Position numbers and translations under genes: made by a program
Part shown: positions 44,602-53,433 of the stretch, piece after piece
Layout: each line of letters opens with the position of its first letter
Numbering within the stretch: position 1 is the stretch's first letter
Assembly (NCBI RefSeq): GCF_036345155.1
Contig: NZ_CP107772.1
Span: forward strand, 8,060,001 to 8,124,000
Length of the DNA stretch: 64,000 bases
Reading direction: 5' to 3'
Origin: Streptomyces sp. NBC_00582
GTDB lineage: Bacteria > Actinomycetota > Actinomycetes > Streptomycetales > Streptomycetaceae
Notes under the pieces: generated by a model
Told to the model about the DNA's origin: nothing
Seen by the model: only the letters and a program-made list of their open reading frames with translations
The model's database searches: none

Positions 44602-45210
44602 ATGCTGGATGTGACCGTGATCGAGGACCCCGAGGCCGCCGCCGTCTCCCTGGACCCCATACGGGCCCGGCTGCTGGCCGAGCTGGCCGCGGGCCCGGCG
44701 TCGGCGGCGATGCTCGCCGGACAGGTCGGCCTGCCCCGGCAGAAGGTGAACTACCACCTGAAGGCCCTGGAGCGGCACGGCCTGGTCGAGCTGGCCGGCG
44801 AGCGCCGCAAGGGCAATGTCACCGAGCGGCTGATGCGGGCCACCGCCGCCTCGTACGTCATCTCGCCGCTCGCCCTCGCCGAGGTCCAGCCGGACCCCGA
44901 CCGCTTCCGCGACCAGCTCTCCGCGCGCTGGCTGCTCGCGCTCGGCGCCCGGCTGGTGCGGGACGTCGGCTCGCTGATCACCGGCGCCGCCAAGGCCCGC
45001 AAGCGGCTGGCGACCTACGCGCTGGACGGCGAGGTCCGCTTCTCCTCCGCGACCGACCGTGCCGCGTTCATCGAGGAGCTGACCGCCGGGGTCGCCGCCC
45101 TGGTCCGCAAGTACGACTCCCCGGACGCGGAGGGCGGCCGCGACCACCGGATCGTCGTCGCCGTGCATCCCACGCTGAAACCCCAGGACCCCGAACTTCC
45201 CCAGCCGTGA
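44602..45210 (+). CDS. ArsR-like helix-turn-helix regulator
   Basis: 202 residues. A winged-helix domain near the N-terminus has LDPIRARLLAELAAGPASAAMLAGQVGLPRQKVNYHLKALERHGLVE (given here in parts: ARLLAELAAG, AGQVGLPRQKVNYHLKALER). There are no metal-binding cysteines. The C-terminal half is helical and ends KYDSPDAEGGRDHRIVVAVHP. It precedes an SRPBCC/AHSA1-domain gene by 20 bases, a pairing common in actinobacteria. ATG at 44602. Confidence 0.9.
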   Translation: MLDVTVIEDPEAAAVSLDPIRARLLAELAAGPASAAMLAGQVGLPRQKVNYHLKALERHGLVELAGERRKGNVTERLMRATAASYVISPLALAEVQPDPDRFRDQLSARWLLALGARLVRDVGSLITGAAKARKRLATYALDGEVRFSSATDRAAFIEELTAGVAALVRKYDSPDAEGGRDHRIVVAVHPTLKPQDPELPQP

Positions 45211-45230
45211 ACCCACTTCAGGAGCAGAAG

Positions 45231-45965
45231 ATGTCCAAGGAATTCGAGATCGTCCGTGGGTTCGACGTCGACGCCACGCCGGAGGAGGTGTGGGAGGCGA
45301 TCACCCACGGCACGGGTGCGTACCTGTGGCCGATGGAGGCGCCGGAGCCCAAGGTCGGCGGCGCGGCGGCCTTCGGGTCCACCGTCACCGCGTACGACCC
45401 TCCGCGCCACCTCACCATTCGCAGTGAGAACGTCGGCATCCCCGTCCAGAGCCTGAACCAGCTCGAGCACGTCATCGAGTCCCGTGACGGCGGCCGGCGC
45501 GCCTGGGTGCGCTATGTGCACAGCGGGATCTTCACCGACGACTGGGACAACCAGTACGACGGCGCGAGCCGGCACACCGACTTCTATCTGCACACCCTGC
45601 GCGAGTACCTCACCCACTTCGCACCCCGCCCCGTCACGTTCTCCCAGCTCAACGGACCCGAGGCGTCCATCACCCCGGGGGCGCTCACCGAGGTCGAGCG
45701 GGCGCTGGGGCTGACCGAGGACGCCGCGGAGGGCACCCGGGTGACCGTACGCGGGCCGCGCGAGTTCGACGCCGTCCTCGACTACCGCAACCCGTACTTC
45801 CTCGGCCTGCGCACCGACGACGCCCTGATCCGGATCTTCGGCCGCAACCACTGGGGCGCCCCCGTCGGCATCAGCGTCCACGACTTCGCCGCGGACGCCG
45901 ACGCCGAGGCCAACGAGACCGCCTGGCAGGCCTGGCTGGACGAGGTGTACGGCCAGGCCTCCTGA
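45231..45965 (+). CDS. SRPBCC (AHSA1/START-like) domain protein
   Basis: 244 residues of the Aha1/CalC-type ligand-binding fold. FEIVRGFDVDATPEEVWEAIT at the N-terminus is the canonical first strand-helix, with PRHLTIRSENVG and HTDFYLHTLREYLTHFAPRP further on. The family includes hydrophobic-ligand binders and self-sacrificing resistance proteins; no specific ligand can be named. AGGAG precedes the ATG at 45231. Co-transcribed with the ArsR-type regulator. Confidence 0.88.
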   Translation: MSKEFEIVRGFDVDATPEEVWEAITHGTGAYLWPMEAPEPKVGGAAAFGSTVTAYDPPRHLTIRSENVGIPVQSLNQLEHVIESRDGGRRAWVRYVHSGIFTDDWDNQYDGASRHTDFYLHTLREYLTHFAPRPVTFSQLNGPEASITPGALTEVERALGLTEDAAEGTRVTVRGPREFDAVLDYRNPYFLGLRTDDALIRIFGRNHWGAPVGISVHDFAADADAEANETAWQAWLDEVYGQAS

Positions 45966-45994
45966 CGGGACGACCGGGTGAGCCGGTGACCGGA

Positions 45995-47821
45995 TTACGG
46001 CTCGAAGCGCAGCACCTGCGGGTCGTGGTCGCTGATCTGGTCGTGGAACTCCGAGTTGATGTGCACGCTGTCGTAGGCGAAGTCGCAGGACCGCCGGATC
46101 GACGGGCTGACCAGGATCTGGTCCAGGACCTGCTGGTTGCCCTGGTAGTCGTAGGTGTACCGCTCGCTCTTCGGCAGCGACTTGATCGCCGACCACAGCT
46201 CGCCGTCACCCTCGAGGATCTTCGCGGTGTCGGAGAACTCGAAGTCGTTCATGTCGCCGAGCGCGATGACGTCGGCGTTCCGCTGCACCTTCAGCAGGTC
46301 CTTGACGAACGCGTTCACCAGCGTCGCCTGCTGGTGGCGCTGGACCTCGGAGCTGCGCACGACCGGCTGGTACTGCGCGTGCAGCGCCTGGTCGCCGCCC
46401 TTGGAGTTGAGGTGGTTGGCGATCACGAAGACCGTCCGGCCCCGGAAGACGAACTCGCCCACCAGCGGCTTGCGGCTGGCGTTCCAGGCCGTGTTCGTCG
46501 GGTCGATACGGCCCGGGGACGCGGTGAGCCGCGCCTTGCCGCGCACGTTCTCCACCGCGACGGCCGTGGTCGCGTCGCCGCCCGCGCGGTCGGTGAACGA
46601 CACCCGCTGCGGGTTGAAGAGGAACACCTGGCGGATGTTGCCGCCCGGCTCGCCGCCGTCGGTGTCGTTCGTCGGGTCGATCGAGCGCCAGTCGTACGCG
46701 GGGCCGCCCGCCGCGACGATCGCGTCGATCAGCTTGGTCACGGTGACGTCGGCGGCGGTCGTCCCGTCGTCCTTCGCGCCGGTGTTGTCCTGGATCTCCT
46801 CCAGGGACACGATGTCGGGCGACTTCAGATTGTTCACGATCGCGGCGGCGTGCTCCTCGAACGTGGCGTCGGAAGGGTCGAGGTTCTCGACGTTGTACGT
46901 CGCGACCGCGAGCTCGCCCTTCTTCTGCTTCTGGGTCGTCTCCCGCTCAAGGCCGCCGCTCTTCAGGGTGCCGAGGGCGTTCGCGACCAGGGTGTAGCCG
47001 CCGAACTGGTTGTAGTCCAGCGGGCCCGCGGTGGTGCCGGCGAGCGTGTCACCGACGTTCGCGACCGGGAAGTCGGCCGTCGCGCCGAGGGACTGGATCT
47101 GCAGTCGGCCGGTGTTCTGCGCGGTGTAGGAGCCGTACACCGTGCCCCCGCGGCGGCTCGCGTTCTCCCGCGGCTTCACCGTGACCCACAGCTCGCTGTA
47201 CGGGTCGGTGGCGGTGACCACCCGGGCGTCGGCGACCTGGACGTTCATGCCCTCCAGGGACTCGTAGAGGTCCAGGGCGTACTTCCCCGGCTCCAAGGTC
47301 AGCCCGTTGACCGAGTTGTTCGCGGCGCTGTCGCCGGCCGGGGCGTACGCGGCCGGCACCGACTTCGCGTCGATCACCGTCGCGGCCGGGACCGCGTTGC
47401 CGCTGGAGACCACGGTCACCGTCGGCTTGGTGATCTCGGTGACGGTCTGGTTCCCGGAGGTCGCGCCGCCCGGGACGTACTCGGAGACCGTGCCGTTGAC
47501 GGTGACGGAGTCGCCGACCGCGACCTTCGGGACGGAGCCGGTGAAGACGAAGACGCCCTCGCTGGTGGCCGGGTCGGCGTCCGGGTTCGGATCCTGGATC
47601 CAGAAGCCTCTGGAGGAGCCGTAGGTGCGCACACCGGTGACGATTCCGGCCACACCGCCGACCGTCTGGCCGGCGTACGGCGATATCCGGGTCGTGCCCT
47701 GGATGTCATGGATCGCCACCGTGTCCGCGTGCGCGGGGGAGCTGAGGGCGACGGTGGAGGCCGCGGAACAGACGGCGGCGACGGTGAGCGCGGCGACGCG
47801 CGCGGACTTCTTGCTCGGCAA
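45995..47821 (-). CDS. Secreted endonuclease/exonuclease/phosphatase-family enzyme (ExeM/NucH-like)
   Basis: 608 residues from the TTG at 47821. A Sec signal peptide (SKKSARVAALTVAAVCSAAS ... SSPAHA, cleavage before DT) is followed by an OB/YhcR-like domain (DIQGTTRISPYAG, RGFWIQDPNPDADPATS) and a C-terminal EEP domain with VATYNVENLDPSD, VSLEEIQDN, VFVIANHLNSKGGDQ, VIALGDMNDFEFSDT and ISDHDPQVLRF (catalytic Asp/His/Asn). It likely degrades extracellular DNA or phosphoesters. TTG is chosen for GGAGG seven bases upstream. Confidence 0.9.
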   Translation of the reverse strand: MPSKKSARVAALTVAAVCSAASTVALSSPAHADTVAIHDIQGTTRISPYAGQTVGGVAGIVTGVRTYGSSRGFWIQDPNPDADPATSEGVFVFTGSVPKVAVGDSVTVNGTVSEYVPGGATSGNQTVTEITKPTVTVVSSGNAVPAATVIDAKSVPAAYAPAGDSAANNSVNGLTLEPGKYALDLYESLEGMNVQVADARVVTATDPYSELWVTVKPRENASRRGGTVYGSYTAQNTGRLQIQSLGATADFPVANVGDTLAGTTAGPLDYNQFGGYTLVANALGTLKSGGLERETTQKQKKGELAVATYNVENLDPSDATFEEHAAAIVNNLKSPDIVSLEEIQDNTGAKDDGTTAADVTVTKLIDAIVAAGGPAYDWRSIDPTNDTDGGEPGGNIRQVFLFNPQRVSFTDRAGGDATTAVAVENVRGKARLTASPGRIDPTNTAWNASRKPLVGEFVFRGRTVFVIANHLNSKGGDQALHAQYQPVVRSSEVQRHQQATLVNAFVKDLLKVQRNADVIALGDMNDFEFSDTAKILEGDGELWSAIKSLPKSERYTYDYQGNQQVLDQILVSPSIRRSCDFAYDSVHINSEFHDQISDHDPQVLRFEP

Positions 47822-47878
47822 CGGGATCCCTCCGGGGACATGCGTGGGCGCCGGGACGAGGGGGAACAGGGACGCGCA

Positions 47879-47931
47879 TGACGCGCGTAGAAATGAGTGA
47901 ACAGTCGTTCCCCCGACTTCTACGCGCGTCA
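47879..47931. promoter_or_regulatory. 14-bp inverted repeat upstream of the secreted nuclease
   Basis: TGACGCGCGTAGAA (47879-47892) and TTCTACGCGCGTCA (47918-47931) are perfect arms separated by 25 bases, 58-110 bases before the TTG start. The spacer contains GTTCACT on the gene strand, a single PHO-box-like unit. Operator or 5'-UTR hairpin. Confidence 0.6.
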
Positions 47932-48067
47932 ATCTCCTGTGTGATCAGGCCAGTTGTCAAGGATTGAGTCATGTACGGACCCCGACGGGCAGATGAACCG
48001 GACGTCATGGGTGGAAATCCGTCTAGGCTGAGCCTCTGAGGTACCGAGGCCTAGGAGAACCGGTCGA

Positions 48068-49498
48068 ATGTCAGACAGCTCCCCCCTGCCGCCCGTACGG
48101 CTGCACCCCGAAGCGGAGCTGGCGCGTGACGCGCTGTCCACGCCGTTGCTCTCCCGGGCCGCCCGGCTCGCCCGTTGGACCGGCCCCGACACCCGCGTCG
48201 ACTCCGGGGGCCGGCTGGTCGAGGACCAGCTGCCGGCCGCCGCCGAGACGCTCGCCCTGACCGGCGACGAGGCGGCCGCCGAGGTCGGCGACGCCTGGCA
48301 GGTCGCCCTGGACATCGGGCTGGTGGAGATCGTCGACGAGGAGGCCGGCACCGTCCGGCCCGGCGAGGACCTCGACCGCCTCACCGGCGGCAGCCCGCAC
48401 GACGTGCTCGGGGTCTGGCTCGGCGCCCTGGAGTCGGTGATCGCCGAGGCGGCCGTGCCCGACCTCGACGAGCTGATGGACGCCATGGACGCGACCGGCG
48501 AGGTCGACCTCTCCCGGCTCGACTGGGACCCCGAGGGCGAGGCCGCCTTCCTCGACGGGGTGCTCGGCAACCTCTATCTCCTCACCGCCGACGAGGCCGG
48601 CCCCGGCGACGGTCCCGTCCCGCTGCCCGCCCTCGCCGCCTCCATGATCGTCCCCGGCGACATGGGCGAACCCACCAACGACGTCCTGGAACAGGTCTCC
48701 GACGCGATGATGCGCCTCGACGACCAGTTCCGGCTCCTGGAGCCGATCGGCCTCGTCACGTACCGGCCGGTGGACGAGGCGCTGATGACCGAGGCCGAGG
48801 AGGAGGGCGCCGGGACTCCCGTCGACGAGACCGACGTCTCCCGCTACGGCATGGTCCGCCTCACCCCGCTCGGCCTGTACGGACTGCGCGCGCGCCTGCT
48901 GGAGTCCGGCTTCCAGGCGCCGGCCGTCGGTGAACTCTCCGACAAGGGCGCCGACGTCCTCCTCGACGGCAGCGCCGGGTACGGCCCGCGCGCCGCCCGC
49001 GCCGAGACCGAACAGTGGCTCACCCGCCGCGAACCCCTCGACGCAGCAAGGGAGTTGCTCGCCGCCGCCCGGGGCACGGACCCCGGCGCCCCGCTGCGCA
49101 GGCTCCGCTGCCAGCAGGCCCTCTCGCTCGTCGGCGTCCTCGCCGAACCCGCCGTGCGCGAGGTCCTCGACGACCCCGAGCTCGGCGGACTCGCCCGGGT
49201 GTGGCTGAGCGAACTCGGCGCGAGCGACGTACCCGCCCCCTCCGAGGACCTCGTCTTCTGGCTCACCATCGACACCGTCGCCGCGCAGCTCGCCGCCGAG
49301 GGCAACTCCGAGGAACTCCAGGCCCTCGTCGAGGGACTGGCCGCCCAGCACAGCGGCTTCTTCGCCGCCGCCTGGCGCGTCGACCACCCCGCGACCCCGG
49401 ACGTCCTGGAGGCGATGGGCCGCCTCCACCCCGACAAGCGCATCGCGAAGCAGGCCCGCAAGGCCGCCTTCAAGGCGAGGTCCCAGCAGGGCGGCTGA
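48068..49498 (+). CDS. Large acidic protein of unknown function
   Basis: 476 residues, soluble and very acidic; not recognised. It has no signal peptide or membrane helix. The N-terminal half contains winged-helix-like patches (LAALSLTGDEAAAEVGDAWQ-type; GMVRLTPLGLYGLRARLLESG resembles a wHTH wing end). The C-terminal half is a helical repeat region with LRRLRCQQALSLVGVLAEP and HPDKRIAKQARKAAFKARS. ATG at 48068; GGAG lies just upstream. It lies between two secreted phosphate-scavenging enzymes but has no evident link to them. Confidence 0.75.
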   Translation: MSDSSPLPPVRLHPEAELARDALSTPLLSRAARLARWTGPDTRVDSGGRLVEDQLPAAAETLALTGDEAAAEVGDAWQVALDIGLVEIVDEEAGTVRPGEDLDRLTGGSPHDVLGVWLGALESVIAEAAVPDLDELMDAMDATGEVDLSRLDWDPEGEAAFLDGVLGNLYLLTADEAGPGDGPVPLPALAASMIVPGDMGEPTNDVLEQVSDAMMRLDDQFRLLEPIGLVTYRPVDEALMTEAEEEGAGTPVDETDVSRYGMVRLTPLGLYGLRARLLESGFQAPAVGELSDKGADVLLDGSAGYGPRAARAETEQWLTRREPLDAARELLAAARGTDPGAPLRRLRCQQALSLVGVLAEPAVREVLDDPELGGLARVWLSELGASDVPAPSEDLVFWLTIDTVAAQLAAEGNSEELQALVEGLAAQHSGFFAAAWRVDHPATPDVLEAMGRLHPDKRIAKQARKAAFKARSQQGG

Positions 49499-49655
49499 CC
49501 GCGTTCGCGCCCGCGGATCCCGGCGCCCGCCGCGCGAACGACGCCCCGCCGGGGCCGTTCGGCCCCCGTGAGTGCGGCGGACGTAGGGTCTCTTTTGGCT
49601 TTCATGGCTGGATCCGTGCGGATTCATGGAACCGGGGTCCCGTCCGCCTCCCCCC

Positions 49656-49677
49656 GTTCAACTCCCGTTCAGACATG
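49656..49677. promoter_or_regulatory. PHO-box-like direct repeat upstream of phoX
   Basis: GTTCAACTCCC and GTTCAGACATG are two 11-base units in tandem, the spacing of PhoP-binding direct repeats in Streptomyces (GTTCA repeats every 11 bases). It lies 70-91 bases before the phosphatase start. Confidence 0.65.
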
Positions 49678-49746
49678 GGCGGGACGGTGTCGCCCGAACC
49701 GAGGTCCGCCACCCTCCACGGCACGCCCACCGTCTCAGGAGACACC

Positions 49747-51195
49747 ATGTCGCTCACCCGCAGGGACTTCGCCAGACAATCCGCGTTCACCGGTGCCGGT
49801 GTGGCACTCGCGGGCACCGTCGGCGCCCTCGCCACCGCGCCGAACGCCCTCGCCTCCACCGAGACCGAGAACGCGACGGAGGAGTCCGCGGCCGCTCACG
49901 GCGGGGTCGGCTACGGGCCGCTGGTCCCCGACCCCGACGGCATCCTCGCGCTGCCCGCCGGCTTCAAGTACCGGATCATCACCTACAGCGGCAGGACCAA
50001 GCTGGAGTCGGGCGAGTTCACCCCCTCCAACCACGACGGCACCTCCACCTTCGACGGTCCGCGCGGCGCGACCCTCCTGGTCAACAACCACGAGCTCAAG
50101 GGCCCGCGCTCCGCCTGGAAGTACCCCGTTCCGCTCACCGAGGGCCTGGTCTACGACCCGGCCGCCTCCGGTGGCTGCACGGTCGTCGAGGTCCGCCCGG
50201 GCGGCAAGGTCGCCGAGTGGGTCGGGATCGCCGGCACCTCCACCAACTGCGCGGGCGGCAACACCCCGTGGGGCACCTGGCTGACCTGCGAGGAGACGGA
50301 GGACAAGGCCGGCCAGAACGGCATGACCAAGGACCACGGCTATGTCTTCGAGGTCGACCCCGAGGACCGCCGCGCCAACCAGAACCCCAAGCCCGTCAAG
50401 GCGCTCGGCCGCTACGCCCACGAGGCCGTCGTCGTCGACCCCAAGCGCGGCCACCTCTACCTCACCGAGGACGCGGCGGGCCCCAACGGACTGCTCTACC
50501 GCTGGACCCCGCCGGAGCACTTCTGCCACGGCCGCGGCAAGCTGCGCACCCTCGCCGACGACGCCGGCGTCCTCGAGGCCTTCAAGTGCTTCGACTCCGG
50601 CGGCCGGTTCGTCGACGACCTCTCCCGCGCCACGAAGATCGGCACCGTCTACGGCGTCGACTGGGTGACCGTCCCCGACCGCGACGCCAGGTCCACGGCC
50701 GTCCGCAAGCAGTTCACCGACGGCCAGGTCACCCGCGCCCGCAAGCTGGAGGGCATGTGGTGGGGCGACGGCGGCACGTACATCGTGTCCTCCTACGCCC
50801 GCGGCGAGAGCCCCGTCCAGCACGACGGCGCCGTCTGGTTCTACGACCCCAAGCGCCGCACCCTCACCCTGAAGGTCCTCATCGGCGTCAACCCCGACCC
50901 GGACGCGGACGGCGACTTCGACGGCCCGGACAACATCACCGTCTCCCCGTACGGCGGACTGGTCATCGCCGAGGACGGCGAGGGCATCCAGCACCTCTTC
51001 GGCGCCACCGACAGCGGCCGCACCTACCCGATCGCCCGCAACGAACTCAACCTCGGCACCGAGGAGGAGCCCGAGTACAGCGAGTTCACCGGCGTCACCT
51101 TCTCCCCGGACGGCAAGACCCTCTACGCCAACATCCAGGACCCGGGCATCATGCTGGCGATCACGGGCCCCTGGAAGCGCCAGAAGCGCGGCTGA
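49747..51195 (+). CDS. phoX: PhoX-type (DUF839) secreted alkaline phosphatase
   Basis: 482 residues with a twin-arginine signal (SLTRRDFARQSAF, then the AGVALAGTVGALATAPNALA hydrophobic region). The beta-propeller PhoX motifs are LLVNNHELKGP, GGNTPWGTWLTCEETED, GRYAHEAVVVDPKRGHLYLTEDA, and the C-terminal EDGEGIQHLFGATDSGRTYP and FTGVTFSPDGKTLYANIQDPG. PhoX enzymes use Ca/Fe and release phosphate from monoesters outside the cell. AGGAG precedes the ATG. The PHO-box-like repeat supports phosphate control. Confidence 0.92.
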   Translation: MSLTRRDFARQSAFTGAGVALAGTVGALATAPNALASTETENATEESAAAHGGVGYGPLVPDPDGILALPAGFKYRIITYSGRTKLESGEFTPSNHDGTSTFDGPRGATLLVNNHELKGPRSAWKYPVPLTEGLVYDPAASGGCTVVEVRPGGKVAEWVGIAGTSTNCAGGNTPWGTWLTCEETEDKAGQNGMTKDHGYVFEVDPEDRRANQNPKPVKALGRYAHEAVVVDPKRGHLYLTEDAAGPNGLLYRWTPPEHFCHGRGKLRTLADDAGVLEAFKCFDSGGRFVDDLSRATKIGTVYGVDWVTVPDRDARSTAVRKQFTDGQVTRARKLEGMWWGDGGTYIVSSYARGESPVQHDGAVWFYDPKRRTLTLKVLIGVNPDPDADGDFDGPDNITVSPYGGLVIAEDGEGIQHLFGATDSGRTYPIARNELNLGTEEEPEYSEFTGVTFSPDGKTLYANIQDPGIMLAITGPWKRQKRG

Positions 51196-51231
51196 GCGAC
51201 CACACGGGCGACCCGGCCGACCGCATGACAC

Positions 51232-51262
51232 GGGCCCGCACCCTCCCCGAGGGTGCGGGCCC
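51232..51262. terminator. Terminator after phoX
   Basis: Perfect 14-bp stem (51232-51245 with 51249-51262) with a 3-base loop, 36 bases past the stop codon. Confidence 0.85.
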
Positions 51263-51330
51263 CGCTCTTGTCCGGTCCTGTCCTGTCCGGTCTTGTCGGG
51301 GCACGGGACTGACATCTAACATTTCAGTTC

Positions 51331-51969
51331 ATGGAAGCCGTACCCCGCACCCTGCTCAGGGACCGTGCCTACGCCGCGATCCGGGACGCCATCGTGACCG
51401 GGGCCATCGAGCCCGGGGCGGTGGTGCGGGACGCCGAGCTCGCGGAGCGGCTCGGGCTGTCCCGGGGGCCGGTGCGCGAGGCGTTCTCGCGGCTGGTGGA
51501 CGAGGGGCTGCTGGAGAGCAAGCCGCAGAGCTACACGCGGGTGACACCGGTGGTCGCGGCCGACGTACGGGACGCGGCGGCGGTGGTCGGCGCCATGCAC
51601 GAGCTGGTCGCCAGGGTCGCCGTACCGCGTCTGTTCGCCGCCGACGTCGAGGCGATGCGCACGGCCAACGAACGGTTCGCCGCCGCCGTACGCGAGGGGG
51701 ACGTGGACGCCGCCCTGCGCGCCGACGACGACCTGCACGACGTCCTCGTGCGGGCCGCCGGCAACCGCGCGGCCGCCGCCACCGTCGCCCGCTACACCCC
51801 CCTGATCCGGCGGCTGGAGCGACGGCGCTTCGGCGAGGGCGGCACCTGCCGCTCGGCCGGGCTGCACGGACGGCTGATCGAGGCCTGTGCCGCGGGTGAC
51901 GTGGACGAGGCCGTCCGGGTCACGGCGGAGATCTGGCGCACCCTGGCCGACCTGGCCGACACCGACTGA
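51331..51969 (+). CDS. GntR-family (FCD) regulator
   Basis: 212 residues. The wHTH is [20 protein letters not shown] ... [25 protein letters not shown], and the C-terminal FCD domain has histidine/acidic ligands such as [28 protein letters not shown] and [14 protein letters not shown]. It precedes the ACC deaminase gene by 14 bases in the same direction, so it likely regulates this pair. ATG at 51331 with little leader; a TAACAT sequence 15 bases upstream may be part of the promoter. Confidence 0.92.
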   Translation: MEAVPRTLLRDRAYAAIRDAIVTGAIEPGAVVRDAELAERLGLSRGPVREAFSRLVDEGLLESKPQSYTRVTPVVAADVRDAAAVVGAMHELVARVAVPRLFAADVEAMRTANERFAAAVREGDVDAALRADDDLHDVLVRAAGNRAAAATVARYTPLIRRLERRRFGEGGTCRSAGLHGRLIEACAAGDVDEAVRVTAEIWRTLADLADTD

Positions 51970-51983
51970 GCCAAGGAGGCTCC

Positions 51984-53009
51984 ATGTCCGCGAAGTCCCT
52001 CTCCTCGTACGAGCGCTACCCCCTCCTCTTCGGCCCCTCGCCGGTCCACCCGCTGGAGCGGCTCACCGCCCATCTCGGCGGCGCCGCCCTGTGGGCCAAG
52101 CGGGAGGACTGCAACTCCGGGATCGCCTACGGCGGCAACAAGACCCGCAAACTGGAGTACCTGGTCGCCGACGCCCTCGCGCAGGGCTGCGACACCCTCG
52201 TCTCGATCGGCGGGGTGCAGTCCAACCACACCCGCCAGGTCGCCGCCGTCGCCGCCCGTGCCGGACTGAAGTGCGTGCTGGTGCAGGAGAGCTGGGTCGA
52301 GTGGCCCGACTCCGTCTACGACAAGGTCGGCAACATCCTGATCAGCCGGCTCGCCGGAGCCGACGTACGGCTGGTGCGGGCCGGTTTCGGGATCGGCTTC
52401 AAGGAGAGCTGGGAGCTGGCCCTGCGGGAGGTCGAGGAGTCCGGCGGCAAGCCGTACGCCATCCCGGCCGGCGCCTCCGACCACCCGCTCGGCGGACTGG
52501 GCTTCGCCGGCTGGGCCCATGAAGTGGCCGAGCAGGAACGGGAGTCGGGCGTCTTCTTCGACACCGTGATCGTGTGCTCGGTGACCGGCTCCACCCAGGC
52601 CGGCATGGTCGCCGGGTTCGCCGCGCTGGAGGAGGCCGGCGGCCGGCCCCGCCGGGTGATCGGGATCGACGCCTCGGCCAAGCCCGCCGAGACCCGCGAG
52701 CAGATCGCCCGTATCGCCCACCGCACCGGACAGCTCATCGGCGTGCGGAGCGAGTTGACCGTCGACGACATCGAACTCGACGAGCGCTACCACGCGGGCG
52801 TGTACGGCGTCCCCGACGACACCACCCTGGAGGCGATGCGCCTCGCCGCCCGCACCGAGGGCATGGTCACCGACCCCGTCTACGAGGGCAAGTCGATGGC
52901 CGGCATGATCGACCTGGTCGCACGCGGCGAGATCGGCGCCGACTCCACCGTCCTGTACGCCCACCTGGGCGGCCAGCCGGCCCTGAACGCGTACAGCGCG
53001 CTGTTCTAG
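51984..53009 (+). CDS. acdS: 1-aminocyclopropane-1-carboxylate deaminase
   Basis: PLP enzyme that cleaves ACC, the plant ethylene precursor, to 2-oxobutyrate and ammonia. 341 residues, close to the usual ~338. The PLP lysine is in [11 protein letters not shown] (near 51). [40 protein letters not shown] and [14 protein letters not shown] follow. The Glu in YEGKS and Leu in HLGG are the residues known to separate true ACC deaminases from D-cysteine desulfhydrases, which supports the call. The TAG stop lies in the first bases of the adjoining palindromic element. Confidence 0.93.
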   Translation: MSAKSLSSYERYPLLFGPSPVHPLERLTAHLGGAALWAKREDCNSGIAYGGNKTRKLEYLVADALAQGCDTLVSIGGVQSNHTRQVAAVAARAGLKCVLVQESWVEWPDSVYDKVGNILISRLAGADVRLVRAGFGIGFKESWELALREVEESGGKPYAIPAGASDHPLGGLGFAGWAHEVAEQERESGVFFDTVIVCSVTGSTQAGMVAGFAALEEAGGRPRRVIGIDASAKPAETREQIARIAHRTGQLIGVRSELTVDDIELDERYHAGVYGVPDDTTLEAMRLAARTEGMVTDPVYEGKSMAGMIDLVARGEIGADSTVLYAHLGGQPALNAYSALF

Positions 53010-53209
53010 TGCCGCGGCAGGCAACGTTTGCCCCGTCGCGACGCCCGGCTCGCCCTCTCGCCGCACCGGCCGAAAGCCCAAGTACATCCAGTACGAGGGC
53101 TTCCGGCCGGCACGACGAGAGCACGCTCCCCCACTCTCGGCTTCGCTCGAGCGGGGGACCCCCACGACGCCGCTCCTTGACGGGCAAACGTTGCCTGCCG
53201 CGTCACTAG
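53006..53209. mobile_element. MITE-like palindromic element with nested repeat
   Basis: A 204-base element bounded by CTAG on both sides. Terminal inverted repeats 53006-53037 and 53179-53209 match except one mismatch and one indel. A second, inner 25-bp imperfect inverted repeat (53055-53079 with 53097-53121) encloses a 17-base loop. Between the inner hairpin and the right end lies a 40-base C/G-run repeat (53126-53165) also found inside sufD. No protein is encoded. It supplies the TAG stop of acdS at its left edge. Confidence 0.8.
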
Positions 53210-53433
53210 CCGGCCGTTCCGGCCGGCGGCCGGGCCCCCGGCGTGCCCGGATCGCGAAGGCCGTCGTGAGGAGGGCGGTCAGGGTGCTCCCTGGCTGGTG
53301 TCCCCGCGTGATGTGGTGGAGCATGCGGGCAGCACGACGTGGCCCGCAGAGACGAGCGCAGTAAGCGGGGGATGCCTCCGTTTAGTGCCCGATAAAATTA
53401 GGAGAGAGTCCCCGGTTCGCAAGGAGTAACTGG
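53210..53433. other. Intergenic region before the TetR gene
   Basis: Contains a GC-rich inverted repeat (GCCGG and CCGGC arms near 53209-53227) that may terminate acdS transcription, and the promoter of the TetR gene, probably near the A/T-rich GATAAAATTAGGAG at 53391-53404. No supportable gene. Confidence 0.5.

Noticed and set aside
51263..51310. TCCGGTCCTGTCCTGTCCGG-type short repeats considered as a regulatory array
   Set aside because: Only a short degenerate stretch just after the phoX terminator; no regular period or palindrome.
51792..53324. Minus-strand open frame through acdS and the palindromic element
   Set aside because: It is the reverse of acdS plus non-coding repeat; the element's inverted repeats explain the apparent coding continuation.
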